From contig JAJXWW010000043.1 of the NCBI GenBank assembly GCA_021781415.1, positions 1-37,003 on the forward strand: a stretch of 37,003 nucleotides of DNA. Direction: 5' to 3'. The position numbers were made by a program, and so were the translations under genes. The stretch comes from Planctomycetota bacterium. Lineage in GTDB: Bacteria > Planctomycetota > Planctomycetia > Gemmatales > Gemmataceae. Every line of letters starts with the position of its first letter. Position 1 is the first letter of the stretch. The notes below the pieces were generated by a model. That model made no database searches. It worked only from the letters and a program-made list of their open reading frames with translations, and was not told the DNA's origin. Shown one piece after another: positions 23,655-32,016 of the stretch.

Positions 23655-25270
23655 GCGCGATCGTTGCGCTGGAGCATCTCCGTCAGCGTCTCCACCGCCG
23701 CGTTGCGTTGCACATCGAGCAGTGGATCGTCGAGCGGCAAGCGGCGCGACGACGAACCGGGGCGCAGCGTCTGCTGCTCCCACCAAGTTCGTAGAGCGAT
23801 CCGTGCTTCGGCGGAGAGGCGGAACTCGTGGCCGGGGTCGGGCTGCACACCCCAAGGGTCGCTGTCTTTGCTATCCGGAAAGCGGTGCAGCGGTTTGCCG
23901 TTGGGGCGCAGCAGTACGCCGCTCGTCACTTTGAGTCCGACCGGGCCGAGATTTCGTAGTTTCTGCACGTTGCCCTTGCCGTGCGTCCGTTGGCCGATCA
24001 ATAGGGCGCGATGATGGTCTTGCAGTGCCGCCGCAATCATCTCCGCGCCGCCGGTCGAATCTTCGTTAATGAGGACGACTATCGGATATGCGTTATCTTT
24101 CTCGTCCGACGTGCTACGGAATACGTCTTGTGGCAGATTGCGATATTCGACGGTCGCAATCGTGCCGTCGCCGAGGAAAAGCTCTGCCGTTCGCCTTGAG
24201 CCGTCCAGAGCGCCGCCCGGACAACCGCGCAAATCCAGGATCAGACCGCGCATGCCGTCGCGCCGCAACCCACCGAGAATGTCGGACAAGTCGTCGGGCG
24301 TGCTTTCGACGACATTACCGATCCGCACATGAGCAATTTTGTTTGCGCCGTCGATCCAATAGCTCCACGAATTGTCGTCGCGCCGCTTCGTGCCAAAAAC
24401 AGTTTCGGGCCGGAATCGCTGCCATTCCAAGGTTGCTCGGCGATCGACCTTCTCTCCAGGCCGACGGTAGGTAATCGAGATTGGCTCCGGCAATGCCGAC
24501 GCGCCCAATTGGGGTTTGCGAAGCGAGACTCGGCCGTTGAGGAGGTTCAACGATTCTTTAACCTTTCGCTCGCGGCCGTCGGAATCGCACAAGCCGACAA
24601 TTTCATCGCCCGCTTTGATTCCGGCCTTCTGTGCCGGACTGCCGAGTAAGACATCGCGGATGCAAACGCGGTCCCCTTCCTCGTCGGGCACTTCCAATCC
24701 ATAGCCCTCGCGCAGGGGAGCAAACCCGGCGGCGCGACGGTCTTCCTTCGAGGTGAGTACGCCGGAATAGGGATCGAGAGAATGCAACATAGCCTGCAAA
24801 CCAACGACCAGTGGATCGAAGCCGAGGCTTTCGGCCGGTCCCAACTCGGTACGGACAGCGCGAATCGCATCGAGCAGCGGCTTTTCGTCCCCAAAGTGTG
24901 CGCGGCGCGGCGCGAGTACCGGCATCAACCCCGGTGGCGGAGTATCCGACGAATCCGCGGGAGTCGATTTCTTCACCGCGCGTTCGATGCGCTGGTGCAA
25001 ATCGCGCGGCGTCACACGACGCGCCGACTCATATACCGCCGTCAACGCACTTTCCAAAAGCTCGACTTGCGACACCGGGCGAACGTAGATCTCCTCGACC
25101 CAATGGACGGCTTCGAGCAAGAGCAGGGCGAACGTCTCGTTGTCGTCCGGTGCCGCTCGATAGATGTGCGTCGTACTTGGCGGCGGGGCGGGCGTCGGCC
25201 CGGGGCCTGGAGCCGAAGCGGCGACGAGGGCAAAGAGCAGCGGAACGAATAGGATCGCACGGACGCGCAT
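23642..25270 (-). CDS. S41-family (Ctp/Tsp) exported protease-like protein with variant active site
   Basis: A 542-residue exported protein with a signal peptide (about residues 1-20), a helical N-terminal region, a PDZ domain (about 185-285; EGYGLEVPDEEGDRVCIRDV, then SPAQKAGIKAGDEIVGL) and an S41 core (about 310-480; AHVRIGN, LILDLRGCPGGALDG, VVLINEDSTGGAEMIAAALQD, GKGNVQ). In E. coli Prc the nucleophile lies 25 residues before the catalytic Lys. Here Lys432 minus 25 is Gly407 in DSTGGAE, so the usual serine is missing; Ser405 or Thr406 lies one or two residues earlier. Either the nucleophile shifted, as may be general for a planctomycete subfamily, or the protein is inactive as a protease. 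ATG 25270 gives the signal peptide; a GAGGT lies upstream. Confidence 0.85.
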   Translation of the reverse strand: MRVRAILFVPLLFALVAASAPGPGPTPAPPPSTTHIYRAAPDDNETFALLLLEAVHWVEEIYVRPVSQVELLESALTAVYESARRVTPRDLHQRIERAVKKSTPADSSDTPPPGLMPVLAPRRAHFGDEKPLLDAIRAVRTELGPAESLGFDPLVVGLQAMLHSLDPYSGVLTSKEDRRAAGFAPLREGYGLEVPDEEGDRVCIRDVLLGSPAQKAGIKAGDEIVGLCDSDGRERKVKESLNLLNGRVSLRKPQLGASALPEPISITYRRPGEKVDRRATLEWQRFRPETVFGTKRRDDNSWSYWIDGANKIAHVRIGNVVESTPDDLSDILGGLRRDGMRGLILDLRGCPGGALDGSRRTAELFLGDGTIATVEYRNLPQDVFRSTSDEKDNAYPIVVLINEDSTGGAEMIAAALQDHHRALLIGQRTHGKGNVQKLRNLGPVGLKVTSGVLLRPNGKPLHRFPDSKDSDPWGVQPDPGHEFRLSAEARIALRTWWEQQTLRPGSSSRRLPLDDPLLDVQRNAAVETLTEMLQRNDRAQSK

Positions 25271-25374
25271 GAGACACCTCTTCTCCGAAACGGCGAACGG
25301 ATCGTCGGCGCGATACACTAGAAAAAGTCCGCCTCTTGCGGAAGACCAAACGGTGGCCCATCGAGAACAGAAAT

Positions 25375-25989
25375 ATGCCAACGCGCGTATTGTTGCTGCG
25401 TCACGCCGAAACCGCAAACCCCCTCGTTTTCCACGGCGCGGAGTCGGACATTGAATTGAGCGAACGCGGCCGGCGTCAAGCCGAGGCCGTCGCTCCGATT
25501 TTGGCCGCGTTCGGCCCCGACGTGCTGATCTCGTCGGCCATGCGCCGCGCCGTGGAGACGGCCACGCCCATCGCTCGCGCCTGTGGCTTGCCGCTGCGCA
25601 TCGAGCCACAACTGCACGAACGCCGCGTCGGCGCGCTCGGCGGCACATCGACTCAGCAGCACGAAGGACCGTGGCGCGATACCCTGCGCCGGTGGAAGAA
25701 GGGGGACACCGCCTACGCTCCGCCCGGAGCGGAATCGTTCGACGACATTCGCCATCGCGTGGTGCCGGTCTGGCAACGCTTGACGTCGGAGTGCGAAGGG
25801 CAAACTCTCGCGATCGTGGCGCACGGCATCGTTTGCCGCGTCCTGTTGTTGTCGTTGCTCCCCGACTATACCGTGGCCGATTGGAGTCGTATCGGGAGCG
25901 ACAATGTGGCCATCCACGAACTGCTTCTCGAAGGCGGATCGTGGCGGGCCGAACGCATCAACGATCTGCCGGCAGCCGCGATAGTGTGA
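25375..25989 (+). CDS. Histidine phosphatase (phosphoglycerate mutase-like)
   Basis: A 204-residue histidine phosphatase superfamily protein. The RHAET motif at residues 9-13 (His10 the phospho-acceptor), Arg57 in the AMRRAVET segment, Glu82 and the second histidine in VAHGI (His150) are all present. That is enough for a phosphomonoesterase or mutase, but the substrate cannot be told. The ATG at 25375 was chosen because the RHAE motif must lie close to the start. The gene is divergent from the S41 gene with about 100 bases between, and is followed 24 bases later by the GH5-like gene, possibly cotranscribed. Confidence 0.9.
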   Translation: MPTRVLLLRHAETANPLVFHGAESDIELSERGRRQAEAVAPILAAFGPDVLISSAMRRAVETATPIARACGLPLRIEPQLHERRVGALGGTSTQQHEGPWRDTLRRWKKGDTAYAPPGAESFDDIRHRVVPVWQRLTSECEGQTLAIVAHGIVCRVLLLSLLPDYTVADWSRIGSDNVAIHELLLEGGSWRAERINDLPAAAIV

Positions 25990-26013
25990 CATACGATATT
26001 AAAGGGATCGCTT

Positions 26014-27129
26014 ATGGGAATGAAGCCTCTCCCCTTTTGCTGTGTCCTGCTTTTACTGGCATCCGTCTCCGGCGAAATCCGTGCCGAGGAGATGCCGCGG
26101 ATCGTCGTCTCCAAAGCCAAGAAGGGATTCGTAGTGGAGTCCACCGGCCGCTCGTTTGTGCCGTGGGGATTCAACTATGATCGCGATACGGCGGGCCGAT
26201 TGCTGGAGGATTATTGGGAGGATGAATGGGCAACGGTTGAGACGCACTTCGCCCAGATGAAGAAGTTGGGAGCCAACGTCGTTCGGATTCACCTGCAATT
26301 CAGCCGATTCATGGATGGGCCGGACAAAGCCAACGAGAAGCAGCTGGATCGCCTCGCGCGCTTGTTGAAACTGGCCGAACGGCAGCGCTTGTACCTCGAC
26401 CTAACCGGGTTGGGCTGTTATCACAAAAAAGATGTGCCCGCCTGGTACGACAAACTCGGCGAAAAGGAACGCTGGGACGCGCAGGCAAACTTTTGGCAAA
26501 CGGTGGCAAGTCGCTGCGTCTCCAGCCCCGCCGTCTTCTGCTACGACTTGATGAATGAACCGGTTGTGCCTGGTGGCCGGCGTAAGGACGGCGATTGGCT
26601 GGGGCCTCCCTTCGCCGGCAAGTGCTTCGTTCAATTCATCACTCTCGATAGCGGCGAGCGCCAACGATCCGTCGTCGCTCAACGGTGGATACACCGCTTA
26701 GCCGCCGCCATCCGCGCCAAGGACCGCCGCCATCTTATCACGGTGGGCTTGGTGGACTGGAGCCTCGACCGCGCGGGGTTGACTTCAGGCTTCGTGCCGA
26801 ACAAGGTGGTTGAGGATCTCGATTTCATCTCCGTTCACCTCTATCCCCAAAGCGGCAAAGTGAAGGAGGCGCTGGAAACCGTGAAGGGGTTCGCCGTGGG
26901 CAAGCCGGTGGTCGTGGAGGAGACCTTCCCCTTGCGTTGCTCGCCGAAGGAACTGGAAGAATTCCTTCAAGGATCGAAAAAGGATGCGTGTGGGTGGCTC
27001 GGTTTCTATTGGGGCAAAACGCCGCAAGACCTGCGCGCCTCGAAGTCGCTCGCCGACGCGCTGACCCTTCGCTGGTTGGAGTTGTTCCAGAGGCTGGGAA
27101 AAACGCTCGAGGAACGACCGAAAGAATAG
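26014..27129 (+). CDS. Secreted GH5-like glycoside hydrolase
   Basis: A 371-residue protein with a signal peptide (MGMKPLPFCCVLLLLASVSG) and a TIM-barrel of the cellulase (GH5) type. Visible landmarks are the RIHLQF segment (Arg91, His93), YDLMNEPV (Asn181, Glu182, the acid/base), SVHLYPQ (His274, Tyr276 region) and VVVEETFP (Glu302 or Glu303, the nucleophile). The order and spacing fit clan GH-A. Likely substrate is a beta-linked polysaccharide, but specificity (endoglucanase, mannanase, other) cannot be decided. It is exported. It follows the phosphatase gene closely on the same strand. Confidence 0.85.
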   Translation: MGMKPLPFCCVLLLLASVSGEIRAEEMPRIVVSKAKKGFVVESTGRSFVPWGFNYDRDTAGRLLEDYWEDEWATVETHFAQMKKLGANVVRIHLQFSRFMDGPDKANEKQLDRLARLLKLAERQRLYLDLTGLGCYHKKDVPAWYDKLGEKERWDAQANFWQTVASRCVSSPAVFCYDLMNEPVVPGGRRKDGDWLGPPFAGKCFVQFITLDSGERQRSVVAQRWIHRLAAAIRAKDRRHLITVGLVDWSLDRAGLTSGFVPNKVVEDLDFISVHLYPQSGKVKEALETVKGFAVGKPVVVEETFPLRCSPKELEEFLQGSKKDACGWLGFYWGKTPQDLRASKSLADALTLRWLELFQRLGKTLEERPKE

Positions 27130-27355
27130 CCCCGAACCATACGGCTCTTCTCTCGCATCCTCGCCTCGCCTCTCTCTCCCTGAGTGCCGAGGAGCGGCGA
27201 GTAGGAGAGCGTGGCCGTGCGGTTCATCGGCAATTGCTCCGCCGTGGAGAAGAGGATCGCGTAGCCAGTGGCACGATCGGCAGTACAATCTCTTGAGCGT
27301 TTCAAAGAAGGCATCCTCGACCGTTCGTCCACCCCGCTTCGATAACGTTTTCACC

Positions 27356-27766
27356 ATGACCCAACCTTGGTACAACGATGGACTGCGTTTCACCTGCACG
27401 CGCTGCGGTCACTGCTGTACCGGCGAGCCTGGTTTTGTCTGGGTCGATGACGACGATTTGACCGCCATCGCCGCGGCGCGCGGCGAGTCGCTCGGCGAGG
27501 TGAAAGCGCTGTACACCCGCTCGACGCCGCGCGGGCGCACGCTGCGCGAGAAGGACAACGGCGATTGCGTGTTTTACGACCGCGACCGAGGTTGCACCGT
27601 CTATTCCGTCCGCCCGCCGCAGTGCCGCACTTGGCCCTTTTGGGACAGCAATGTCGCCACGCCGGAAGCCTGGCAACAGACCTGCGACGTCTGCCCCGGT
27701 TCCGGACGCGGCGAACTGATCTCCGTCGAAGAGATCACTCAGCGCTTGCGTGTCGTCCGCCTCTGA
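27356..27766 (+). CDS. YkgJ-family cysteine-cluster protein
   Basis: A 136-residue protein with the YkgJ/UPF0153 cysteine pattern: CTRCGHCC (residues 14-21), then CVFYDRDRGCTVYSVRPPQC and a final CDVCPGSG. This family is annotated as zinc- or iron-chelating with no proven role. The ATG at 27356 gives the typical MTQPWYNDGLRFTC start. It follows the hydrolase by 226 bases, a gap in which I see only a possible promoter. Cytoplasmic. Confidence 0.9.
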   Translation: MTQPWYNDGLRFTCTRCGHCCTGEPGFVWVDDDDLTAIAAARGESLGEVKALYTRSTPRGRTLREKDNGDCVFYDRDRGCTVYSVRPPQCRTWPFWDSNVATPEAWQQTCDVCPGSGRGELISVEEITQRLRVVRL

Positions 27767-27846
27767 GCGATAATCGAATGAATCGCCCCCAACGCTCAAA
27801 AGTCTGATTCCGCCTTCGCCCCCTACTTTTCTGGCGAGAACGCCTC

Positions 27847-29628
27847 ATGCCTGCATTGATCGTTTGTCCTCACTGCGCGCAAAATCTCAAGTGCGATCGA
27901 CCGCCCGCTGCGGGACAGCGCTTCTGTTGTCCCCATTGCAAGGCGATCTTCGCGGTACGGGGGACAACGGCTCCTTCGACGCCGCCCAAGTCGGTTCCGC
28001 CTCGGCGAACGGCGCGGCAACCCGCGCCCCGACGGTCTACCCCACCGCCACCGCGAGCGCGCAATCGCTTTCTGCCTGGGATGATTCTCGGCGGCCTCGG
28101 CGTCATGGTTTGCATGACGCTCGGATTCATCGGGTATCTCCGTTATCTTGGTCCGCAGTCGAACTCGGACGCCAGCACTCCAGCCGAGCGAGTCGTGGAA
28201 ACGGACCCCAACCCTCCCTCGAACTCAGAACCGGCGAAGGGCGACGACGCTCCCTCGGATCGAACCGCGACAAACGACTCAAAAAAGGACGACCCACTTC
28301 ACTATCTGGTTTTGCCGCCGGTCAAAAACGAACCCATTCCAGCGCAGACCGTGCAAGCCCCACCGCCGCCGCTGCCGCCGGAACATCAAACCAAAGTCGA
28401 TGCCGCCATCCGGCGCGGCGTGGAATTCCTCAAAGCGAAACAGGCGATGAACGGAGGCTGGAACGACGATTATCACCCCGCCGGATTGACCGCGCTGCCG
28501 GCTCTGACCCTCCTTGAGTGCGGCGTCTCGGCGGAAGCTCCGCACATCGACAAAGCGTTCCTCCAAGCCAAAAAGACTTCCGCGGTCCTTCAATCTACTT
28601 ACGAGATAGCTTTAATAATTTTATTCTTGGATCGCCTCGGCAATCCGGACGACAAACCGTTGATCCGTTCGTTGGCTCTCCGCCTCCTCGCCGGTCAAAC
28701 GCAGGCGGGAGGATGGTCCTACCAGTGTCCGTTCGTGCTAACGAAGCAGGAAGGCAACCTCCTGACCGTCCTCGACGCGCTTCGACCCGCTTCGCACGAG
28801 GAGTTGCTCGTGAAGGATGCTCCCGATGCTCCTCTACCCCCTCCTCCCGAGAAGGGAGATGGAGCGATGAATGGATCGAGCGGCAAGCGACCGGAAGATT
28901 TGGACGGGAAGGCGAAAGCAGCCTATGCCGCTCTGACGCCGGCTCTGAAACGCATCCCGTCGCTGTTGCCGCCTTCCGATTCACACCAGTTGCCGTTGGC
29001 CGATCACTCCGACAACTCCAACACGCAGTTTGCCGCCCTCGCTCTATGGGCGGCCGGACGTCACGGCGTCCCGGTCGAACGCGCGTTAGCCTTGACGGCG
29101 GCGCGCTTTCGATTCTGTCAATCCATTAACGGCGGTTGGGATTATCCTTATGAGGTTCCCAGCCACACCTCCACGGCGTCGATGACCTGCGCCGGCCTGC
29201 TCGGTCTGGGCCTGGGCCACGGCCTGATCGTGCGGCACCCATCGCATCCCACGCATTCGGCCATGGTGGACGACGCCGCCATTCGACGCGGCATGAAGGC
29301 GCTAGCCGGCTTTGTCGGTGAACCGGGCGAATATGCAGATAAAAAGGATCGTCCTTATGTCAATTTGTATTACCTGTGGTCCCTAGGGCGGGTCGGCCTG
29401 CTTTATCGCACAGACAAAATCGACGGCAAGGATTGGTACGCCTGGGGAGTCAATCGAGTGCTGGCCTGGCAAGAAGCGGACGGCAGCTGGAAAGCGAACA
29501 TTTACGCCGATGCCACTCCGATCGTCAACACCTGCTTCGCTTTGCTGTTCCTGAAGCGCTCGCATCTGACCGAGGACGTATCGAAAGCAGTGAATTTCGA
29601 TTTGGAAGGCAAGAAGGTACGGGAATAA
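27847..29628 (+). CDS. Zinc-ribbon, membrane-anchored alpha-toroid protein (copy A)
   Basis: A 593-residue protein with three parts. Residues 1-35 form a zinc-ribbon (CPHC at 7-10 and CPHC at 28-31). Residues about 77-98 are a membrane span (GMILGGLGVMVCMTLGFIGY) after a basic Pro-rich linker. From about residue 180 comes a squalene-cyclase/prenyltransferase-like alpha-toroid with repeating segments such as RRGVEFLKAKQAMNGGWND and DNSNTQFAALALWAAGRHGV and SINGGWDYPYE. The D-x-D-D-type cyclase acid is not evident, so catalysis is uncertain. Proteins of this layout are expanded in planctomycetes. The next gene is a paralogue, so the pair arose by duplication. The ATG at 27847 is the family start. 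Confidence 0.88.
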   Translation: MPALIVCPHCAQNLKCDRPPAAGQRFCCPHCKAIFAVRGTTAPSTPPKSVPPRRTARQPAPRRSTPPPPRARNRFLPGMILGGLGVMVCMTLGFIGYLRYLGPQSNSDASTPAERVVETDPNPPSNSEPAKGDDAPSDRTATNDSKKDDPLHYLVLPPVKNEPIPAQTVQAPPPPLPPEHQTKVDAAIRRGVEFLKAKQAMNGGWNDDYHPAGLTALPALTLLECGVSAEAPHIDKAFLQAKKTSAVLQSTYEIALIILFLDRLGNPDDKPLIRSLALRLLAGQTQAGGWSYQCPFVLTKQEGNLLTVLDALRPASHEELLVKDAPDAPLPPPPEKGDGAMNGSSGKRPEDLDGKAKAAYAALTPALKRIPSLLPPSDSHQLPLADHSDNSNTQFAALALWAAGRHGVPVERALALTAARFRFCQSINGGWDYPYEVPSHTSTASMTCAGLLGLGLGHGLIVRHPSHPTHSAMVDDAAIRRGMKALAGFVGEPGEYADKKDRPYVNLYYLWSLGRVGLLYRTDKIDGKDWYAWGVNRVLAWQEADGSWKANIYADATPIVNTCFALLFLKRSHLTEDVSKAVNFDLEGKKVRE

Positions 29629-29634
29629 GTTCGC

Positions 29635-29706
29635 TTAGCCGCGACGCGCAGCGGAGCGCGTTGACGCTGAGTGTCGGCCCCGCGCTCCGCTGCGCGTTGC
29701 GGCTAA
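29635..29706. repeat. Long inverted repeat between the two toroid genes (26-bp arms)
   Basis: Arms at 29635-29660 and 29681-29706 are complementary over 26 bases with a single mismatch; each contains CGCGCAGCGGAGCGCG or its complement, and the loop is 20 bases. It lies in the 131-base gap between the two toroid genes. Transcribed, it would form a very stable hairpin and could act as terminator or attenuate the second gene. It resembles dispersed palindromic repeats of Gemmata-type genomes. Confidence 0.8.
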
Positions 29707-29759
29707 CCGTAGTTGGCGAGAGAGCCATAATCGTCCAATCCCTTTGTGGAGAGAAAGTC

Positions 29760-31736
29760 ATGCGGAGAACAACCTGTCTGCTCGGCCTGACCCTGATCGC
29801 TATGCTGGGTGCGCTGTCGTTGCCCAGTGCGGCACCGCAGGGGCGAGTCCGGGGGGGAGACGATGATGGCGACGAATTACCCGCGAGAAGGGGGCCAATC
29901 GGCCCCGGTCCCGTGGTCGTCAAAGGCCGACCCGCGCCGCCGGTGAAGATACCGCTCACCGTGGCTCCCAAGGACATCGAAAGCGCCATCGAGCGCGGTG
30001 TTGCGTACCTAAAATCACAACAAAACGACGACGGCGGTTGGTATTTCGCTGCCGATGGAACGGTGGTAGCACAACGAATGAATTCACCGGGAGTGACGGC
30101 TCTGATCGGATTGACGTTGCTCCACTGCGGTGTTGCGGCCAAGGATCCAACCGTCCAAAAATGCGCTCGATTCGTGCGCGCTTCATTCCAGACTTGGGTG
30201 GGATTGCCCGCTGTTTACGACCCAAGACTCGTAAAGGTGCAGATTCCCGTCACACGGGCCAATGTGGTTTACAGCGTGTCGTCTGCGATCCTGTTCCTAG
30301 AACGACTGGGCGAACGCCGCGACCTCGCTCTCATCCGCTCGCTGAGCTTTGCTCTCATGGGGAGGCAAGTGCCGCAGACTGGAGGTTGGGGATATTCCGA
30401 TCTTAGGCAGGGGATGATGACAAACCGCGTTTTAATCCTTGAAAATCCCAAGTTTCCCGACGCACCGTACACGGATAACTCGAACACCCAATTCGCTCTT
30501 TTGGCTTTGTGGGCCGCCCATCGACACGGCATTCGCATCACCGCGCCGTTAGCGAACAGCGCGGCCCGCTTTAACCGGTCGCAGAATCCCGACGGCGGAT
30601 GGCCTTACATCGAAATGAAATCAGCTACCAAATCCACGATTTCGATGGCCGGCGTCGGTCTGTTGGCCCTGGCAATGCGGCACGCTGCCGCCAATGCCGA
30701 CGTCTTAAAACCTCGCGCCGGAAAGGGCGAAGGTGCCGACGCTCCGCGACGCGCTCTGGCCAAAGTAGACCAGGACGATCACATTATTCAGGGATTTCAG
30801 TTTCTGCGCAAAAAGTTGGACGCTGTCCCCTCCGAATGGCCGACAAAACAGGAGTGCTATTCGTTGTGGTCGCTGGAGAGAGCGGCAGTGGCTTTCGACC
30901 TCCGCACGATTGGAGGCGTCGATTGGTTTCAGACCGGCGCGGCCTTCCTGATATATAAACAGAGAAAAGATGGTAGCTGGGACGGAAATTATGGATTGGC
31001 CGAGACCTGTTTCGCCTTGCTCTTTTTGCATAAAACCAATCTGCTCCCCGAAGTTACGCCTCTCCTCAAGGGTATGGTCAAGGATGATGGCCCCGATCCT
31101 TTGAGTCCAGACGTGCGCAAGCCACCGGTGGAACTGAAGAAGGATCCTGGCTCTGATCTTTCCACTTCCCTGACCCCGTTGGGTTCGCGCCGCCCGTCGC
31201 TGGAAACGAAGATCCAGCCGAAGCGGGTAGCTCCCGCTCCGCCCACCGCGATTGAGAAACAGCATCATCAAACGCAAGTCGATAAATTGCTGACCAAAAT
31301 GAAGGCGTCCTCCGATTTTGGAAAAGATCTGCTCATCAAGCACTGGCGCGACGGTGAAGACCCGTACTACACTCCGGCGTTGGCCAAGGCCATTCCCATG
31401 CTGTCCGGCACTTTGAGGCGGAAGGCTCAGGCAGCCCTCGCCGACCACTGCACCCGGTTGACTCCCGCCGAGCGCGACGAACACTTGCACGCCGACGATG
31501 CCGAAATCCGCCGTGCTGCCGTCCTCTCCTGCGCCGTCCGCGACGATAAAAGCCACATTGCGCGTTCGATCGAGCTGTTGCAGGACAAGGAACTCCTGGT
31601 AGCCGTTGCGGCGCACGAAGTGCTGTGCAGCCTGACGGGCAAAGACTTCGGACCCAGCACCGACGCCAGCGCGACCGAGCGCGTTCGCGCCGTCGCCGCG
31701 TGGAAGGGTTGGTACGAAAAGCAAGGAAGCAAATAG
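29760..31736 (+). CDS. Alpha-toroid protein with C-terminal helical repeat (copy B)
   Basis: A 658-residue exported paralogue of the preceding gene. It has a signal peptide (MRRTTCLLGLTLIAMLGALS) instead of the zinc-ribbon and membrane span. The toroid from about residue 65 has IERGVAYLKSQQNDDGGWYF, DNSNTQFALLALWAAHRHGI and SRFNRSQNPDGGW-type turns (ARFNRSQNPDGGWPYIE), aligning to copy A. After a Pro-rich linker, the last 160 residues form a HEAT-like helical unit (AEIRRAAVLSCAVRDDKSHI, LLQDKELLVAVAAHEVL) seen behind such toroids in planctomycetes. Start chosen at ATG 29760, preceded by GGAG. The large upstream extension of the open frame is not coding. Function unknown; likely in the periplasm or on the surface. 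Confidence 0.88.
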   Translation: MRRTTCLLGLTLIAMLGALSLPSAAPQGRVRGGDDDGDELPARRGPIGPGPVVVKGRPAPPVKIPLTVAPKDIESAIERGVAYLKSQQNDDGGWYFAADGTVVAQRMNSPGVTALIGLTLLHCGVAAKDPTVQKCARFVRASFQTWVGLPAVYDPRLVKVQIPVTRANVVYSVSSAILFLERLGERRDLALIRSLSFALMGRQVPQTGGWGYSDLRQGMMTNRVLILENPKFPDAPYTDNSNTQFALLALWAAHRHGIRITAPLANSAARFNRSQNPDGGWPYIEMKSATKSTISMAGVGLLALAMRHAAANADVLKPRAGKGEGADAPRRALAKVDQDDHIIQGFQFLRKKLDAVPSEWPTKQECYSLWSLERAAVAFDLRTIGGVDWFQTGAAFLIYKQRKDGSWDGNYGLAETCFALLFLHKTNLLPEVTPLLKGMVKDDGPDPLSPDVRKPPVELKKDPGSDLSTSLTPLGSRRPSLETKIQPKRVAPAPPTAIEKQHHQTQVDKLLTKMKASSDFGKDLLIKHWRDGEDPYYTPALAKAIPMLSGTLRRKAQAALADHCTRLTPAERDEHLHADDAEIRRAAVLSCAVRDDKSHIARSIELLQDKELLVAVAAHEVLCSLTGKDFGPSTDASATERVRAVAAWKGWYEKQGSK

Positions 31737-32016
31737 GGCTTTCGAGCGAGGTCCGTCGAATAGCCTTCGGGCGGCCCTCGCCGTTTCCATTTGCGCCAGT
31801 TGTGTTGCGAGGCATTGGCATGGCCGTGGGAGAGCCGGTCGTCGATGGGCGGACGATGTGGCCGGCTGTCTCTCCGGCTTCAAATTGCGAACAACGCAAT
31901 TGGCTCTGGGGCGGCGTAATGGGGTTGATTCGTTCGCGGCTCGAAGTACACTTTATCGCACATCGTTGCGTTGACTTGCCAGGCATCCGTATCTTTCCTG
32001 CCGGAGTCGTCTACCG

